From the NCBI RefSeq assembly GCF_006352475.1, contig NZ_VCMZ01000001.1:1922001-1986000 (forward strand): a stretch of DNA of 64,000 nt, given 5' to 3'. The translations under genes and the position numbers were made by a program. Source of the DNA: Acinetobacter pullicarnis (GTDB lineage Bacteria > Pseudomonadota > Gammaproteobacteria > Pseudomonadales > Moraxellaceae). Each line of letters begins with the position of its first letter. Position 1 is the stretch's first letter. Below the pieces are notes generated by a model that was not told the DNA's origin, did no database searches, and was given only the letters and a program-made list of their open reading frames with translations. Of the stretch, positions 15,537 through 23,611 are shown in pieces.

Positions 15537-18143
15537 ATGAATATTGCCGCAAACCCAGTTATTCAAGCTGATCAAACTATATATTTAAAAGATTACCAAC
15601 AACCTGCCTATGCGGTAGATTCGGTTGCCTTAGACATTCAAGTATTTAGTGACCATACCAAGGTCAACAGTAAACTTGCAATGCAGCGCCAAGCTGCTGG
15701 TGATTTGGTACTTTTGGGCCGTGATTTGGAATTGGTTGCACTTCGCGTCAATGGAATGACCTTGACTGCAGCAGATTATCAACTAGATAGCGAACAATTG
15801 TTGATTCTCAATGCACCAGCGCAAGCCAAGCTTGAAATTGAAGTGATTATTCATCCTGAAAGCAATACCATGCTCGAAGGGTTGTATCAGGCAGGTGATT
15901 TATTTGTCACTCAAAATGAACCTGAAGGTTTCCGTAAAATCACTTTTTATCCAGATCGCCCTGACGTATTGTCCGTATTCACCACCCGTGTTGAGGCGGA
16001 TAAAAAATACCCTGTGTTACTTGCCAATGGAAACTTGCTTGAAGCGGGAGAGGTTGGAGAAGGGCGTCACTATGCGATTTGGGAAGACCCAACCAAAAAA
16101 CCAAGTTATTTATTTGCCTGTGTGATTGGTGATTTGGCGGTACTACGTGATCACTATGTCACCTCTGAAGGTCGTGATGTTGCACTAGAAATTTATGCCA
16201 TTGAAAAAGATATTCCAAAATGTCATATCGCCATGAATGCACTGAAACATTCAATGCGTTGGGATGAGGAGCATTATGGTCGTCCCTATGACCTCGATAT
16301 CTATATGATTGTGGCTGTGAGCCAATTCAATATGGGAGCGATGGAAAACAAGGGCTTGAATATTTTCAATACCTCTTGTGTGTTGGCAGATGAGGAATAC
16401 ACCACAGACGCTGCGATCATGCGCGTACAGTCTGTGATTGCACATGAATATTTCCATAACTGGACAGGTAACCGGATTACCTGCCGTGATTGGTTCCAAT
16501 TGTGCTTAAAAGAAGGTCTCACCGTTTTTCGCGATCAATCTTTTTCTGAAGATTTACAATCGGCTGCTGTACAACGCATCGATGATGTCGCTGTATTAAA
16601 AGCACATCAATTTCCAGAAGATTCAGGCCCCTTGTCACATCCGCCGCGTCCAGACCATTTTGTTGAGATCAACAATTTCTATACTGCGACGGTCTATGAA
16701 AAAGGTGCTGAAATTAATCGCATGATGGCGACGCTATTGGGCAAAGAAAAATTTCGTAAAGGGACGGATGAATATTTCCGTCGCTATGATGGGCAGGCAG
16801 TTACGGTCGAAGATTGGATTGATGCGTTAACGACCGGTTCTGGTGTGGATTTATCGGCATTTCTAAAATGGTATAACCAACCTGGCACACCGAAACTGGA
16901 GGTGCAGGGTACGTATGATGCGGTGACACAAAGCTATCGCTTGGACTTGAAGCAAAGTTTAAAAGCCAATGCCAAATATCCAAATTTGCAACACTTGCCG
17001 ATTCCAGTGGCTTTGGCGTTGTTCAATGCAGAAACCGGGGAGCAATATACCTTGCACTGTTCGGCATTGTCTGAAAATAACGTTAAAGATGGGGTGTACT
17101 TATTTGATCAGGAACAGGCTGTGATTGAGTTTACAGGCGTGACTGAAAAGCCTGTGGTGTCTTTGTTGCGTAGTTTCTCTGCACCTGTGAATTTGAAGTT
17201 TAATTATTCAGATGATGAATTGGCATTTCTCATTCAGTTTGAAAATAATGGTTTTAACCAATGGCAAGCGACACAGACACTGATCGAACGAATTTTATTG
17301 GAAGATCAACCTGCGCAAAGTTATATTGATGCAATTAAAGCCACTCTACCAGCGGTAATGGCTAAAGATCCGCTGTTGGCATCGCGTTTATTTGATGTGG
17401 CTTCTGAAGGTTATTTGGCGAGCCGTATTGATCAGGATTATCAACCGCATCTCGTTAATCAAAAGCGTGAAGCCTTGCTCAATTCTTTGGCACATGGTTT
17501 GGGTGACTTCTGCAAACAAAGCTACTTATCATTAGACGCTGCGCTGCAGAATGATTTTTCCCAAGCCATGGGGGTACGTGCCCTTCGCAATATTATGCTA
17601 AGTTTAATGGCGCGTCAGGGTGATACGCAGGCCTTCGAGTTGGCCGATGCGCAATACCACGGCAGCAACAATATGTCTGAGCGTCTAGGTGCATTAAAGG
17701 TCTTGGTTTGGAATGATGCTCCTCAAGCCAAAGCGGCATTACAAGATTTTTATAATCGTTTTAAAGATGAGGCTTTGGCACTCGATCAGTGGTTTATGGT
17801 ACAGGCAGCACATCCAAAAGCCACGGCAGCAAGTATTGCCTATTTGACGTCGCATCCAGACTACGATTTGGGTACACCGAACCGTATCCGTTCAGTGACA
17901 GGAGGGGTGAATGCCAATCCAGTTAATGCATGGAGTTTTGGGGTGCAACATTTTATTGAACTTGCCAAGTATTTAGATGAGAAAAATCCAATTGTCGGTT
18001 CTCGGTTGCTGTTGTTATTAACGCGTTGGTACACCTTAGCAGAGCCACAGCGCAGTGAGGTGAAACAAGCCTTGCAAGGGCTGCAAACTGAGGTTAAATC
18101 GAAGAACGTAATTGAAACATTAAACAGCATGCTTGAAGCCTAA
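15537..18143 (+). CDS. pepN: Aminopeptidase N (M1 family)
   Basis: PepN is a cytoplasmic zinc aminopeptidase that removes N-terminal residues from peptides. This 868-residue protein carries the GAMEN substrate-recognition motif (about residues 266-270) and the zinc motif HEYFH (H303, E304, H307) with the third ligand E326 in LKEGLT. Upstream is the QNEPEGFRKITFYPDRPDVLS segment of the N-terminal domain, and the C-terminal half has the helical DUF3458 domains. Length and spacing fit E. coli PepN (870 residues, HExxH at 297). The start ATG follows GGATGAGGATC at -4 to -14. It is transcribed alone and ends in a very strong terminator. Confidence 0.97.
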   Translation: MNIAANPVIQADQTIYLKDYQQPAYAVDSVALDIQVFSDHTKVNSKLAMQRQAAGDLVLLGRDLELVALRVNGMTLTAADYQLDSEQLLILNAPAQAKLEIEVIIHPESNTMLEGLYQAGDLFVTQNEPEGFRKITFYPDRPDVLSVFTTRVEADKKYPVLLANGNLLEAGEVGEGRHYAIWEDPTKKPSYLFACVIGDLAVLRDHYVTSEGRDVALEIYAIEKDIPKCHIAMNALKHSMRWDEEHYGRPYDLDIYMIVAVSQFNMGAMENKGLNIFNTSCVLADEEYTTDAAIMRVQSVIAHEYFHNWTGNRITCRDWFQLCLKEGLTVFRDQSFSEDLQSAAVQRIDDVAVLKAHQFPEDSGPLSHPPRPDHFVEINNFYTATVYEKGAEINRMMATLLGKEKFRKGTDEYFRRYDGQAVTVEDWIDALTTGSGVDLSAFLKWYNQPGTPKLEVQGTYDAVTQSYRLDLKQSLKANAKYPNLQHLPIPVALALFNAETGEQYTLHCSALSENNVKDGVYLFDQEQAVIEFTGVTEKPVVSLLRSFSAPVNLKFNYSDDELAFLIQFENNGFNQWQATQTLIERILLEDQPAQSYIDAIKATLPAVMAKDPLLASRLFDVASEGYLASRIDQDYQPHLVNQKREALLNSLAHGLGDFCKQSYLSLDAALQNDFSQAMGVRALRNIMLSLMARQGDTQAFELADAQYHGSNNMSERLGALKVLVWNDAPQAKAALQDFYNRFKDEALALDQWFMVQAAHPKATAASIAYLTSHPDYDLGTPNRIRSVTGGVNANPVNAWSFGVQHFIELAKYLDEKNPIVGSRLLLLLTRWYTLAEPQRSEVKQALQGLQTEVKSKNVIETLNSMLEA

Positions 18144-18170
18144 TTTAAAAAGGCCTTAAAGCGCACAAAA

Positions 18171-18203
18171 CCTGACCTAACAATGCTTAGGTCAGGTTTT
18201 TTT
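18171..18203 (+). terminator. Terminator after pepN
   Basis: A perfect 10-bp stem CCTGACCTAA / TTAGGTCAGG with a six-base loop is followed by TTTTTTT. AAAA before the stem extends the pairing. Confidence 0.92.
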
Positions 18204-18278
18204 ATACTTACTTATATTACAAAAAAAATAGAAACATACTAAAATAACCACTCAGAAATATAAAAAAAGAGTGATGAG

Positions 18279-18398
18279 ATGGATATCGTAAAGTTTATAA
18301 AAAGTTTCAATAAAATAGAGATTTACCTGACTTTTTCTGTGCTAATACTTATAGGACTTACGCTTTATCTTTATGTATTTAATGCAGTTGATATTTAG
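18279..18398 (+). CDS. Possible small single-span membrane protein
   Basis: A 39-codon frame starts with ATG and ends with TAG. Its product begins MDIVKFIKSFNKIEIY and then has one hydrophobic helix (LTFSVLILIGLTLYLYVF). It lies alone between the pepN terminator and the RDD gene. A purine-rich AAAAAAAGAG stretch precedes it, with a suboptimal distance to the ATG. The charge pattern (positive N-terminus, one membrane helix, short outside tail) is typical of real small membrane proteins, but nothing else proves expression. Confidence 0.35.
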   Translation: MDIVKFIKSFNKIEIYLTFSVLILIGLTLYLYVFNAVDI

Positions 18399-18570
18399 TC
18401 ATTTAACTTAGGTGAAATAGCGGATAATTTTTTATTTTGTGCGCTATTTCCTATATGAGTGAATAGATCAAAGCAAGCTTTAAAGCATACAGATTGAGAG
18501 AGTACTGCTTAAAGGCGTATTTGAAATAAAGTTAGAGCAATGTAACTCAAATAATATTTAGGATTATGCC

Positions 18571-18999
18571 ATGCCACAGTACTTTACTTATGCTGGTTTT
18601 TGGATTCGCTTCGCTGCAGCGCTGCTCGATAGCTTTTTATTTACGATCATGTTTATTCCATTTGCACTTGTCTTTGGACCAGACGACTATTTTACCAACG
18701 ATACATTGGGTTTGACTGCCTTTGATGGCTTACAACAGTTGATTTCAGCCATAGTGTATATCGGCTTTTGGATGCAATTGTCAGCGACGCCTGGTAAGTT
18801 GCTACTTAACTTGAAAATTGTGGATGCTGAAACAGGTTCACCGATTAAATTGAGCCAAGCGATCATTCGTTATTTGGGCTATTTTATTTCAGCCATCATG
18901 TTTTGTCTGGGTTATTTTTGGATTCTCTTCGATGCCAAAAAACAGGCTTGGCACGATAAAATGGCTCGCACTGTGGTGGTTAGAGTGCATGATGAGTAA
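18571..18999 (+). CDS. RDD-family membrane protein
   Basis: This encodes 142 residues. It opens with YAGFWIRFAAALLDSFLFTIMF, the RDD motif region (Arg and Asp in the first membrane segment). It continues with GFWMQLSATPGKLLLNLKIVDAETG and a last hydrophobic segment ending FDAKKQAWHDKMARTVVV, as in the family. Three to four membrane helices are visible. RDD proteins are inner-membrane proteins of uncertain role; some act as Na+/H+ antiporters. Single gene with its own promoter region. Confidence 0.85.
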   Translation: MPQYFTYAGFWIRFAAALLDSFLFTIMFIPFALVFGPDDYFTNDTLGLTAFDGLQQLISAIVYIGFWMQLSATPGKLLLNLKIVDAETGSPIKLSQAIIRYLGYFISAIMFCLGYFWILFDAKKQAWHDKMARTVVVRVHDE

Positions 19000-19043
19000 A
19001 ACAAAGCGAAAACTGTAGTTAAGTCCGAACAGAAGCTTTTAGA

Positions 19044-19088
19044 TTTAGCTCACCCAATGATTGAGCGACAATACATGGGTGAGCTAAA
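19044..19088. terminator. Hairpin between RDD and DUF4349 genes
   Basis: TTTAGCTCACCCA (19044-19056) pairs with TGGGTGAGCTAAA (19076-19088), a perfect 13-bp stem lying between two convergent genes. T-rich sequence on the left side (CTTTTAGA) fits the minus strand better than the plus strand. Confidence 0.6.
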
Positions 19089-19111
19089 AGATAATCGCGA
19101 GCGTGCACGGA

Positions 19112-20029
19112 TTACTTGTTGATTAAACGTTTCACGATTGGGTTGATGATTTTAAATAAAAGTATTGCGAGGATTAAGAATAAATAAAATGGCCAAATCG
19201 CAATTAAGAATATCAGGATATTGAGTACAAACTGCCAGCCTGTGATTACACTGTTGAGTGCGCTTTCCCAGAATCCATCACCATTTAAACGTGCCACTTC
19301 ATTAATATCGATATCTAAACGTTCTCGTACGAGGGTTGGTTGACTGATACTGATCATGATCGTGCTATAACGCACCCGGTCTTGAACTTCTAGTTGGGTT
19401 AAACGTGCAATTTCATTGAGCTGTGGATTTTTGCTGTTGCTCGGAAGAGATTGAGTTTGAGCTATTTTTTCTTCGAGTAAGGTCAGCTCGTAGCGTTTGG
19501 CGGAGTACTGTTGTTGATTGAGGAAGAACATCAAGGGCAACAGTTGATTGACAAAGCTTGCTGCTTTTTCACTTGGAATGCGCAGCGTCATCTGTGCAAT
19601 AGGATTTACTTTTTCAAAAACACGAATTTTTCCATCTGCAATTTTTTGTTTTTGTAAGTCGATGACATTAAAGTCGATATCTTTCTGTTCAACAAAACCC
19701 CCACTTTCAAGGGTTAACTTATCAATGGCCAAAGCTGTTTTGACCACATCTTGTGCACTAAAATCGATATGTGCTTGACGAACCATACGACGTCCCGCCT
19801 CAGCAGGGTTAATCACTGGGTTTAATATGGTTTCGGGTTTTTGTTCGGTAACAGCTGTCGTATTTACATCCGCAGCTTCAGGAGCCGCATCTGTATTTTC
19901 TGCCGTTTCCGTGATGGCTGTTTCTGTGGTTTTTTGTGTTGCTGTTTCATCGAGTGCACGATCTTCTCGCTTTGCACAACCCGCCAAAACCATGCAACTG
20001 ACCAAGGCAATTAAAAATTTATTATTCAT
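19112..20029 (-). CDS. DUF4349 lipoprotein
   Basis: This encodes 305 residues. The N-terminus MNNKFLIALVSCMVLAGC is a lipoprotein signal with lipobox LAGC and modified Cys18. A low-complexity Glu/Thr/Ala linker (about residues 25-75) leads to the DUF4349 core: RRMVRQAHIDFSAQDVVKTA, ESGGFVEQKDID, AQMTLRIPSEKAASFVNQL, QDRVRYSTIMISI. A membrane helix and basic tail close the protein (about residues 265-305), the usual DUF4349 order. In this family coiled-coil regions and the terminal helix suggest a periplasm-facing inner-membrane lipoprotein of unknown function. I chose the ATG at 20029 with GAGAT upstream, since it gives the lipobox at the right place. Confidence 0.85.
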   Translation of the reverse strand: MNNKFLIALVSCMVLAGCAKREDRALDETATQKTTETAITETAENTDAAPEAADVNTTAVTEQKPETILNPVINPAEAGRRMVRQAHIDFSAQDVVKTALAIDKLTLESGGFVEQKDIDFNVIDLQKQKIADGKIRVFEKVNPIAQMTLRIPSEKAASFVNQLLPLMFFLNQQQYSAKRYELTLLEEKIAQTQSLPSNSKNPQLNEIARLTQLEVQDRVRYSTIMISISQPTLVRERLDIDINEVARLNGDGFWESALNSVITGWQFVLNILIFLIAIWPFYLFLILAILLFKIINPIVKRLINK

Positions 20030-20206
20030 ATAGATCTCAAAATATTGTGATGGTATTAGCACATCTAGATGCAGAATGTAGTCGAAGCATTATTATATAA
20101 AAAAGAGCAAAGCAGAATAAAAATGAGATAAATGCCATTTTAAAACAATGCATTGAAAATAGTATCGAGACAACACGCTGATCCGCGGCGGATAAAACCG
20201 GGTAAA

Positions 20207-21241
20207 TTAGGGCGTGGTTAAGTTGCGATATGCGCCTGGACTGACCCCAGTCCATTTTTTAAAGGCACGATGAAAAGCACTGGCATCTTGGAAATTCAAT
20301 TCATCACTAATTGTGAGTAAGCTTTTTTCAGATTTACTGAGTAGCTCAATCGCCGTGTCGCGACGAATATCATTTTTAAGTTGCTGGTAACTGACACCCT
20401 CTTGTTTTAATCGGCGTTGAATGGTGGCTTCTGACATATTTAAGCGTTGTGCCAAGGCGCTGAGTTCCATCCAATCTGCTGGGTGTACCTGCAACAAATG
20501 TTTGCGGATACGACTGCTCAAAGCATGTGGGTTGGTAAAGCGAATCAACAAATTTTGCGGTGTATCTTGGATAAATTGATGCCAAGTGCTTTGATCTTGT
20601 TTAATTTTAATCGCCAAACAATCGGCATCAAACACAATACGGTGCTCGGCTGCTTGATAATAGATTTTTTTGCAGAAGCGAATTTTATAATCCAAATCAT
20701 CAACAGGTGCTTCACATTTGAGATGAATCGCGTGGATGACAATACGTTGCTCTGCTAACCAACAGATCAGTCCATGTAAAAGCATCAGATAGGTGGCATA
20801 ACTAAACATGCGCTTCGGTTCAGCACGGTCTTCTAAAATCAATACCGCTTGGTCTTTTTCCAAAGCTAAGCGGCCATGAATGTCATCTAAGACCATATTC
20901 AGAAACTGTAGAATTTGTTGTAAGGCTTGTTTGATATTTTCCGCATGCATCACCATTCTAGAGAGCAATTGATAACTGCCACGGCGCATTGGATGCTGGT
21001 CCATGCCAAAGAATTCATCATTCATTTGATCTGCCAAGATAATCCAAAGCTGCGCATAGGCACTGACCGATACGCGGGCCTTATCTGACTGCAATAACTC
21101 AGTTGAAATATTGGCTTGTTCTAAAATCTGTGCTGTGTCTAACCCTTTGTTTTCTGCTGCAATCAGTGCCTCGCGGACCAAGGCAATGGAAATGGTGCCT
21201 TTGCTGTATTGCGGCTGTTGCAAGGGAATATCTAAGGGCAT
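20207..21241 (-). CDS. AraC-family transcriptional regulator
   Basis: This encodes 344 residues. The N-terminal two thirds match the arabinose-binding-like domain (PF12625 type) of OruR-like regulators: ALIAAENKGLDTAQILEQAN, then DEFFGMDQHPMRRGSYQLL. The C-terminus is the AraC HTH pair: LSALAQRLNMSEATIQRRLK, then DRRDTAIELLS-like helices and NFQDASAFHRAFKKWTGVSP. It lies divergently from the SDR / acyl-CoA dehydrogenase / ligase genes and probably controls them, as such regulators often act on their neighbours. The inverted repeat CCAAAAAC...GTTTTGG at 21269-21299 between them is a candidate operator. Confidence 0.9.
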   Translation of the reverse strand: MPLDIPLQQPQYSKGTISIALVREALIAAENKGLDTAQILEQANISTELLQSDKARVSVSAYAQLWIILADQMNDEFFGMDQHPMRRGSYQLLSRMVMHAENIKQALQQILQFLNMVLDDIHGRLALEKDQAVLILEDRAEPKRMFSYATYLMLLHGLICWLAEQRIVIHAIHLKCEAPVDDLDYKIRFCKKIYYQAAEHRIVFDADCLAIKIKQDQSTWHQFIQDTPQNLLIRFTNPHALSSRIRKHLLQVHPADWMELSALAQRLNMSEATIQRRLKQEGVSYQQLKNDIRRDTAIELLSKSEKSLLTISDELNFQDASAFHRAFKKWTGVSPGAYRNLTTP

Positions 21242-21268
21242 AGCAGTTTCATCACGGGAGAAAATTGA

Positions 21269-21299
21269 CCAAAAACATCAACTAAGATGCAAGTTTTGG
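21269..21299. promoter_or_regulatory. Candidate operator in the AraC/SDR divergent region
   Basis: CCAAAAAC (21269-21276) and GTTTTGG (21293-21299) form an inverted repeat with a 16-base spacer, between the divergent starts at 21241 and 21407. No experimental or comparative evidence was available. Confidence 0.3.
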
Positions 21300-21406
21300 A
21301 AATTGTACCCAATCTAAACTCTGTTTACTCTTTATTTTAGTCATTGATGAAAAATAATAGACTGTGGATTCGCTTTAAATACCACATTCGAACTGAGGAA
21401 ATTGCT

Positions 21407-22177
21407 ATGAACGTTGCAGGGAAAGTTTTTATTATTACTGGTGGGGCATCCGGTTTAGGCGCTGCTACCGCAACACATCTACATGCACAAGGTGCGCGCG
21501 TGGTCATGCTGGATATGAATCAAGCATTGGGTTTGGCGTTACAGCAACAATTGGGTGCAAACAGTCAATTTTGTGCAGTAGATGTGACGGATGAAGCGCA
21601 AGTTGCTGCATTCTTTCAACAGCTTGAACAAGATTATGGACAACTCAATGGTCTGATTAACTGTGCGGGTATTGCGCCTTCTGCCAAGGTATTTGGTCGT
21701 AAAGGGTTGCATGAATTAGCCATGTTCCAAAAAGTGTTGAATATTAATGTTTCTGGAACATTTAACATGCTGCGCTTTGCTACAGCACTGATGTCGAAAT
21801 ATGAGCGTCAAGCGGGTGAGGAGGAACGTGGTGTGATCGTAAACACGGCCTCTGTCGCAGCTTATGATGGCCAAATTGGACAAGTGGCTTATGCCGCGTC
21901 TAAAGGCGCAATTGTATCGATGACACTGCCTTTGGCACGTGAATTATCACAGTATGCAATTCGTGTGATGACCATCGCGCCAGGGATTATGGAAACGCCA
22001 ATGCTTAAAGGCATGCCGCAAAATGTACAAGATGCTTTAGGCGAAATGGTGCCATTTCCACCGCGCTTGGCCAAACCAGAAGAGTTTGCACAATTGGTTA
22101 CTCAGATTTGTGAAAATGCCTATTTAAATGGTGAAGTGATTCGTTTGGATGGCGCGATCCGTATGGCGGCCAAATAA
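21407..22177 (+). CDS. Short-chain dehydrogenase, 3-hydroxyacyl-CoA dehydrogenase type
   Basis: This encodes 256 residues. The Rossmann motif TGGASGLG and the acidic residue after beta-2 (VVMLDMN) point to NAD(H) use. The catalytic triad is present as NTASVAAYDGQIGQVAYAASKGA (Ser, Tyr, Lys). The end, RVMTIAPGIMETPMLKGMPQ with the C-terminal NGEVIRLDGAIRMAAK, is characteristic of type II 3-hydroxyacyl-CoA dehydrogenases (HSD10-like), including 3-hydroxy-2-methylbutyryl-CoA dehydrogenase. I chose the ATG at 21407, with TGAGGAA eight bases before it. It is the first of three genes on one strand with an acyl-CoA dehydrogenase and a ligase. Confidence 0.85.
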   Translation: MNVAGKVFIITGGASGLGAATATHLHAQGARVVMLDMNQALGLALQQQLGANSQFCAVDVTDEAQVAAFFQQLEQDYGQLNGLINCAGIAPSAKVFGRKGLHELAMFQKVLNINVSGTFNMLRFATALMSKYERQAGEEERGVIVNTASVAAYDGQIGQVAYAASKGAIVSMTLPLARELSQYAIRVMTIAPGIMETPMLKGMPQNVQDALGEMVPFPPRLAKPEEFAQLVTQICENAYLNGEVIRLDGAIRMAAK

Positions 22178-22252
22178 TCAATCCCACAAAACAGTAAAAG
22201 TATAAACACCGTAAATGTCACATGCGTCTGAGCAGATACAAAAGGATAGGTC

Positions 22253-23389
22253 ATGATTCTCAATGATGAACAACGAATGGTTCAGGATATGTTGCGTGAT
22301 TTTTCGCAATCTCAATTAAAACCTACTGCTGCAGAACGTGATAAAAGCCATGCATTTCCAGCCCAAGAACTTAAAGCACTGGCTGAGTTGGGCACTTTAG
22401 GGATGACAGTTCCAGAAGAATGGGGCGGCACAGGTTTAAATGCAACCGCATTGGTGATTGCTCTTGAAGAAATTGCAGCAGCAGATGGCGCAATTTCAAC
22501 CATTGTTAGTGTGCATAATTCCTTGCCTTGCGGCATTTTGTTGAAATATGGGACAGTGGCGCAAAAACAGAAATTCTTAACAAAATTAGCCAGTGGCGAA
22601 TGGTTAGGCTGTTTTTGTCTGACTGAGCCAGAAGCTGGCTCTGATGCCAGTGCCTTGCGTTGCCGTGCTGTTCGCGATGGTGATGAATGGGTGATCACTG
22701 GCACCAAGCAATTTATTACCAGTGGTAAATATGCACAATTGGCATTGGTACTTGCCGTGACTGACCCCACAGCAGGTAAAAAAGGAATTTCTTGTTTCTT
22801 GGTGCCGACAGACAGTGACGGTTATGTGGTCTCGCGTCTCGAAGAAAAAATGGGACAACATTGCTCAGATACCGCCACGATCGTTTTTGATCAATGTCGC
22901 ATTCCAGCTGAAAATCTGTTAGGTGCAGAAGGTGAAGGGTACAAAATTGCGCTATCGAATCTAGAGTCTGGGCGTATTGGTATTGCCGCACAATCGGTCG
23001 GGATGGCGCGTGCTGCACTTGATGCAGCGATTGAATATGCCAATCAGCGTAAAGCCTTTGGGGTTGAAATTGTGCAACATCAGGCCATTGCATTTCGTCT
23101 TGCCGATATGGCGACACAAGTGGAAGCCGCACGTCAGTTGATTTTCCACGCTGCCGCCTTAAAAGATGCAGGCTTAGCATGCCTCAAAGAAGCCTCTATG
23201 GCCAAGTTGTTTGCTTCAACCATGGCAGAGCGGATCTGTTCAGATGCAATTCAAATTCATGGTGGCTATGGTTATGTTTCAGATTTTCCAGTGGAACGTA
23301 TTTATAGAGATGTGCGTGTAAGCCAAATCTATGAAGGGACATCTGATATTCAACGTTTGGTAATTGCAAGAGAAATCACCAAAGCCTAA
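22253..23389 (+). CDS. Acyl-CoA dehydrogenase
   Basis: This encodes 378 residues, normal for the FAD-dependent family that makes the alpha-beta double bond of acyl-CoA. Visible motifs are LGCFCLTEPEAGSDASALR with the FAD-contacting T/E, FITSGKYA, LVLAVTDP, AAQSVGMARAALDAAIEYANQRKAFG, and the C-terminal QIHGGYGYVSDFPVERIYRD followed by QIYEGTSDIQ, whose Glu is the likely catalytic base. The neighbours suggest a short-chain or 2-methyl-branched substrate. Start ATG at 22253 follows AAAGGATAGGTC. It probably forms one transcript with the SDR gene 75 bases upstream. Confidence 0.92.
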   Translation: MILNDEQRMVQDMLRDFSQSQLKPTAAERDKSHAFPAQELKALAELGTLGMTVPEEWGGTGLNATALVIALEEIAAADGAISTIVSVHNSLPCGILLKYGTVAQKQKFLTKLASGEWLGCFCLTEPEAGSDASALRCRAVRDGDEWVITGTKQFITSGKYAQLALVLAVTDPTAGKKGISCFLVPTDSDGYVVSRLEEKMGQHCSDTATIVFDQCRIPAENLLGAEGEGYKIALSNLESGRIGIAAQSVGMARAALDAAIEYANQRKAFGVEIVQHQAIAFRLADMATQVEAARQLIFHAAALKDAGLACLKEASMAKLFASTMAERICSDAIQIHGGYGYVSDFPVERIYRDVRVSQIYEGTSDIQRLVIAREITKA

Positions 23390-23611
23390 AGCCTGAGCTA
23401 AAGATTGAAGCCATAAACAACTACCCAAAAGCAGCAATGCAATTGAAGTTTTTGGAAATTGAAGCATGCTGCTAGACATGATTATCTAGTGGCATGCAGT
23501 AAAACAAGTTCAATGAGTGAACTTTAAAATAAAATAGCCAGTTAGAGAAATGTACAGGCGTAGCGCAAAACGTCTTTAACGCCGTTAGATATAGAAAGGA
23601 TGAGGATTGTC

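Noticed and set aside
22716..23180. 154-codon minus-strand frame inside the acyl-CoA dehydrogenase
   Set aside because: Antisense to an enzyme with complete motifs; the sequence is low in protein-like patterns.
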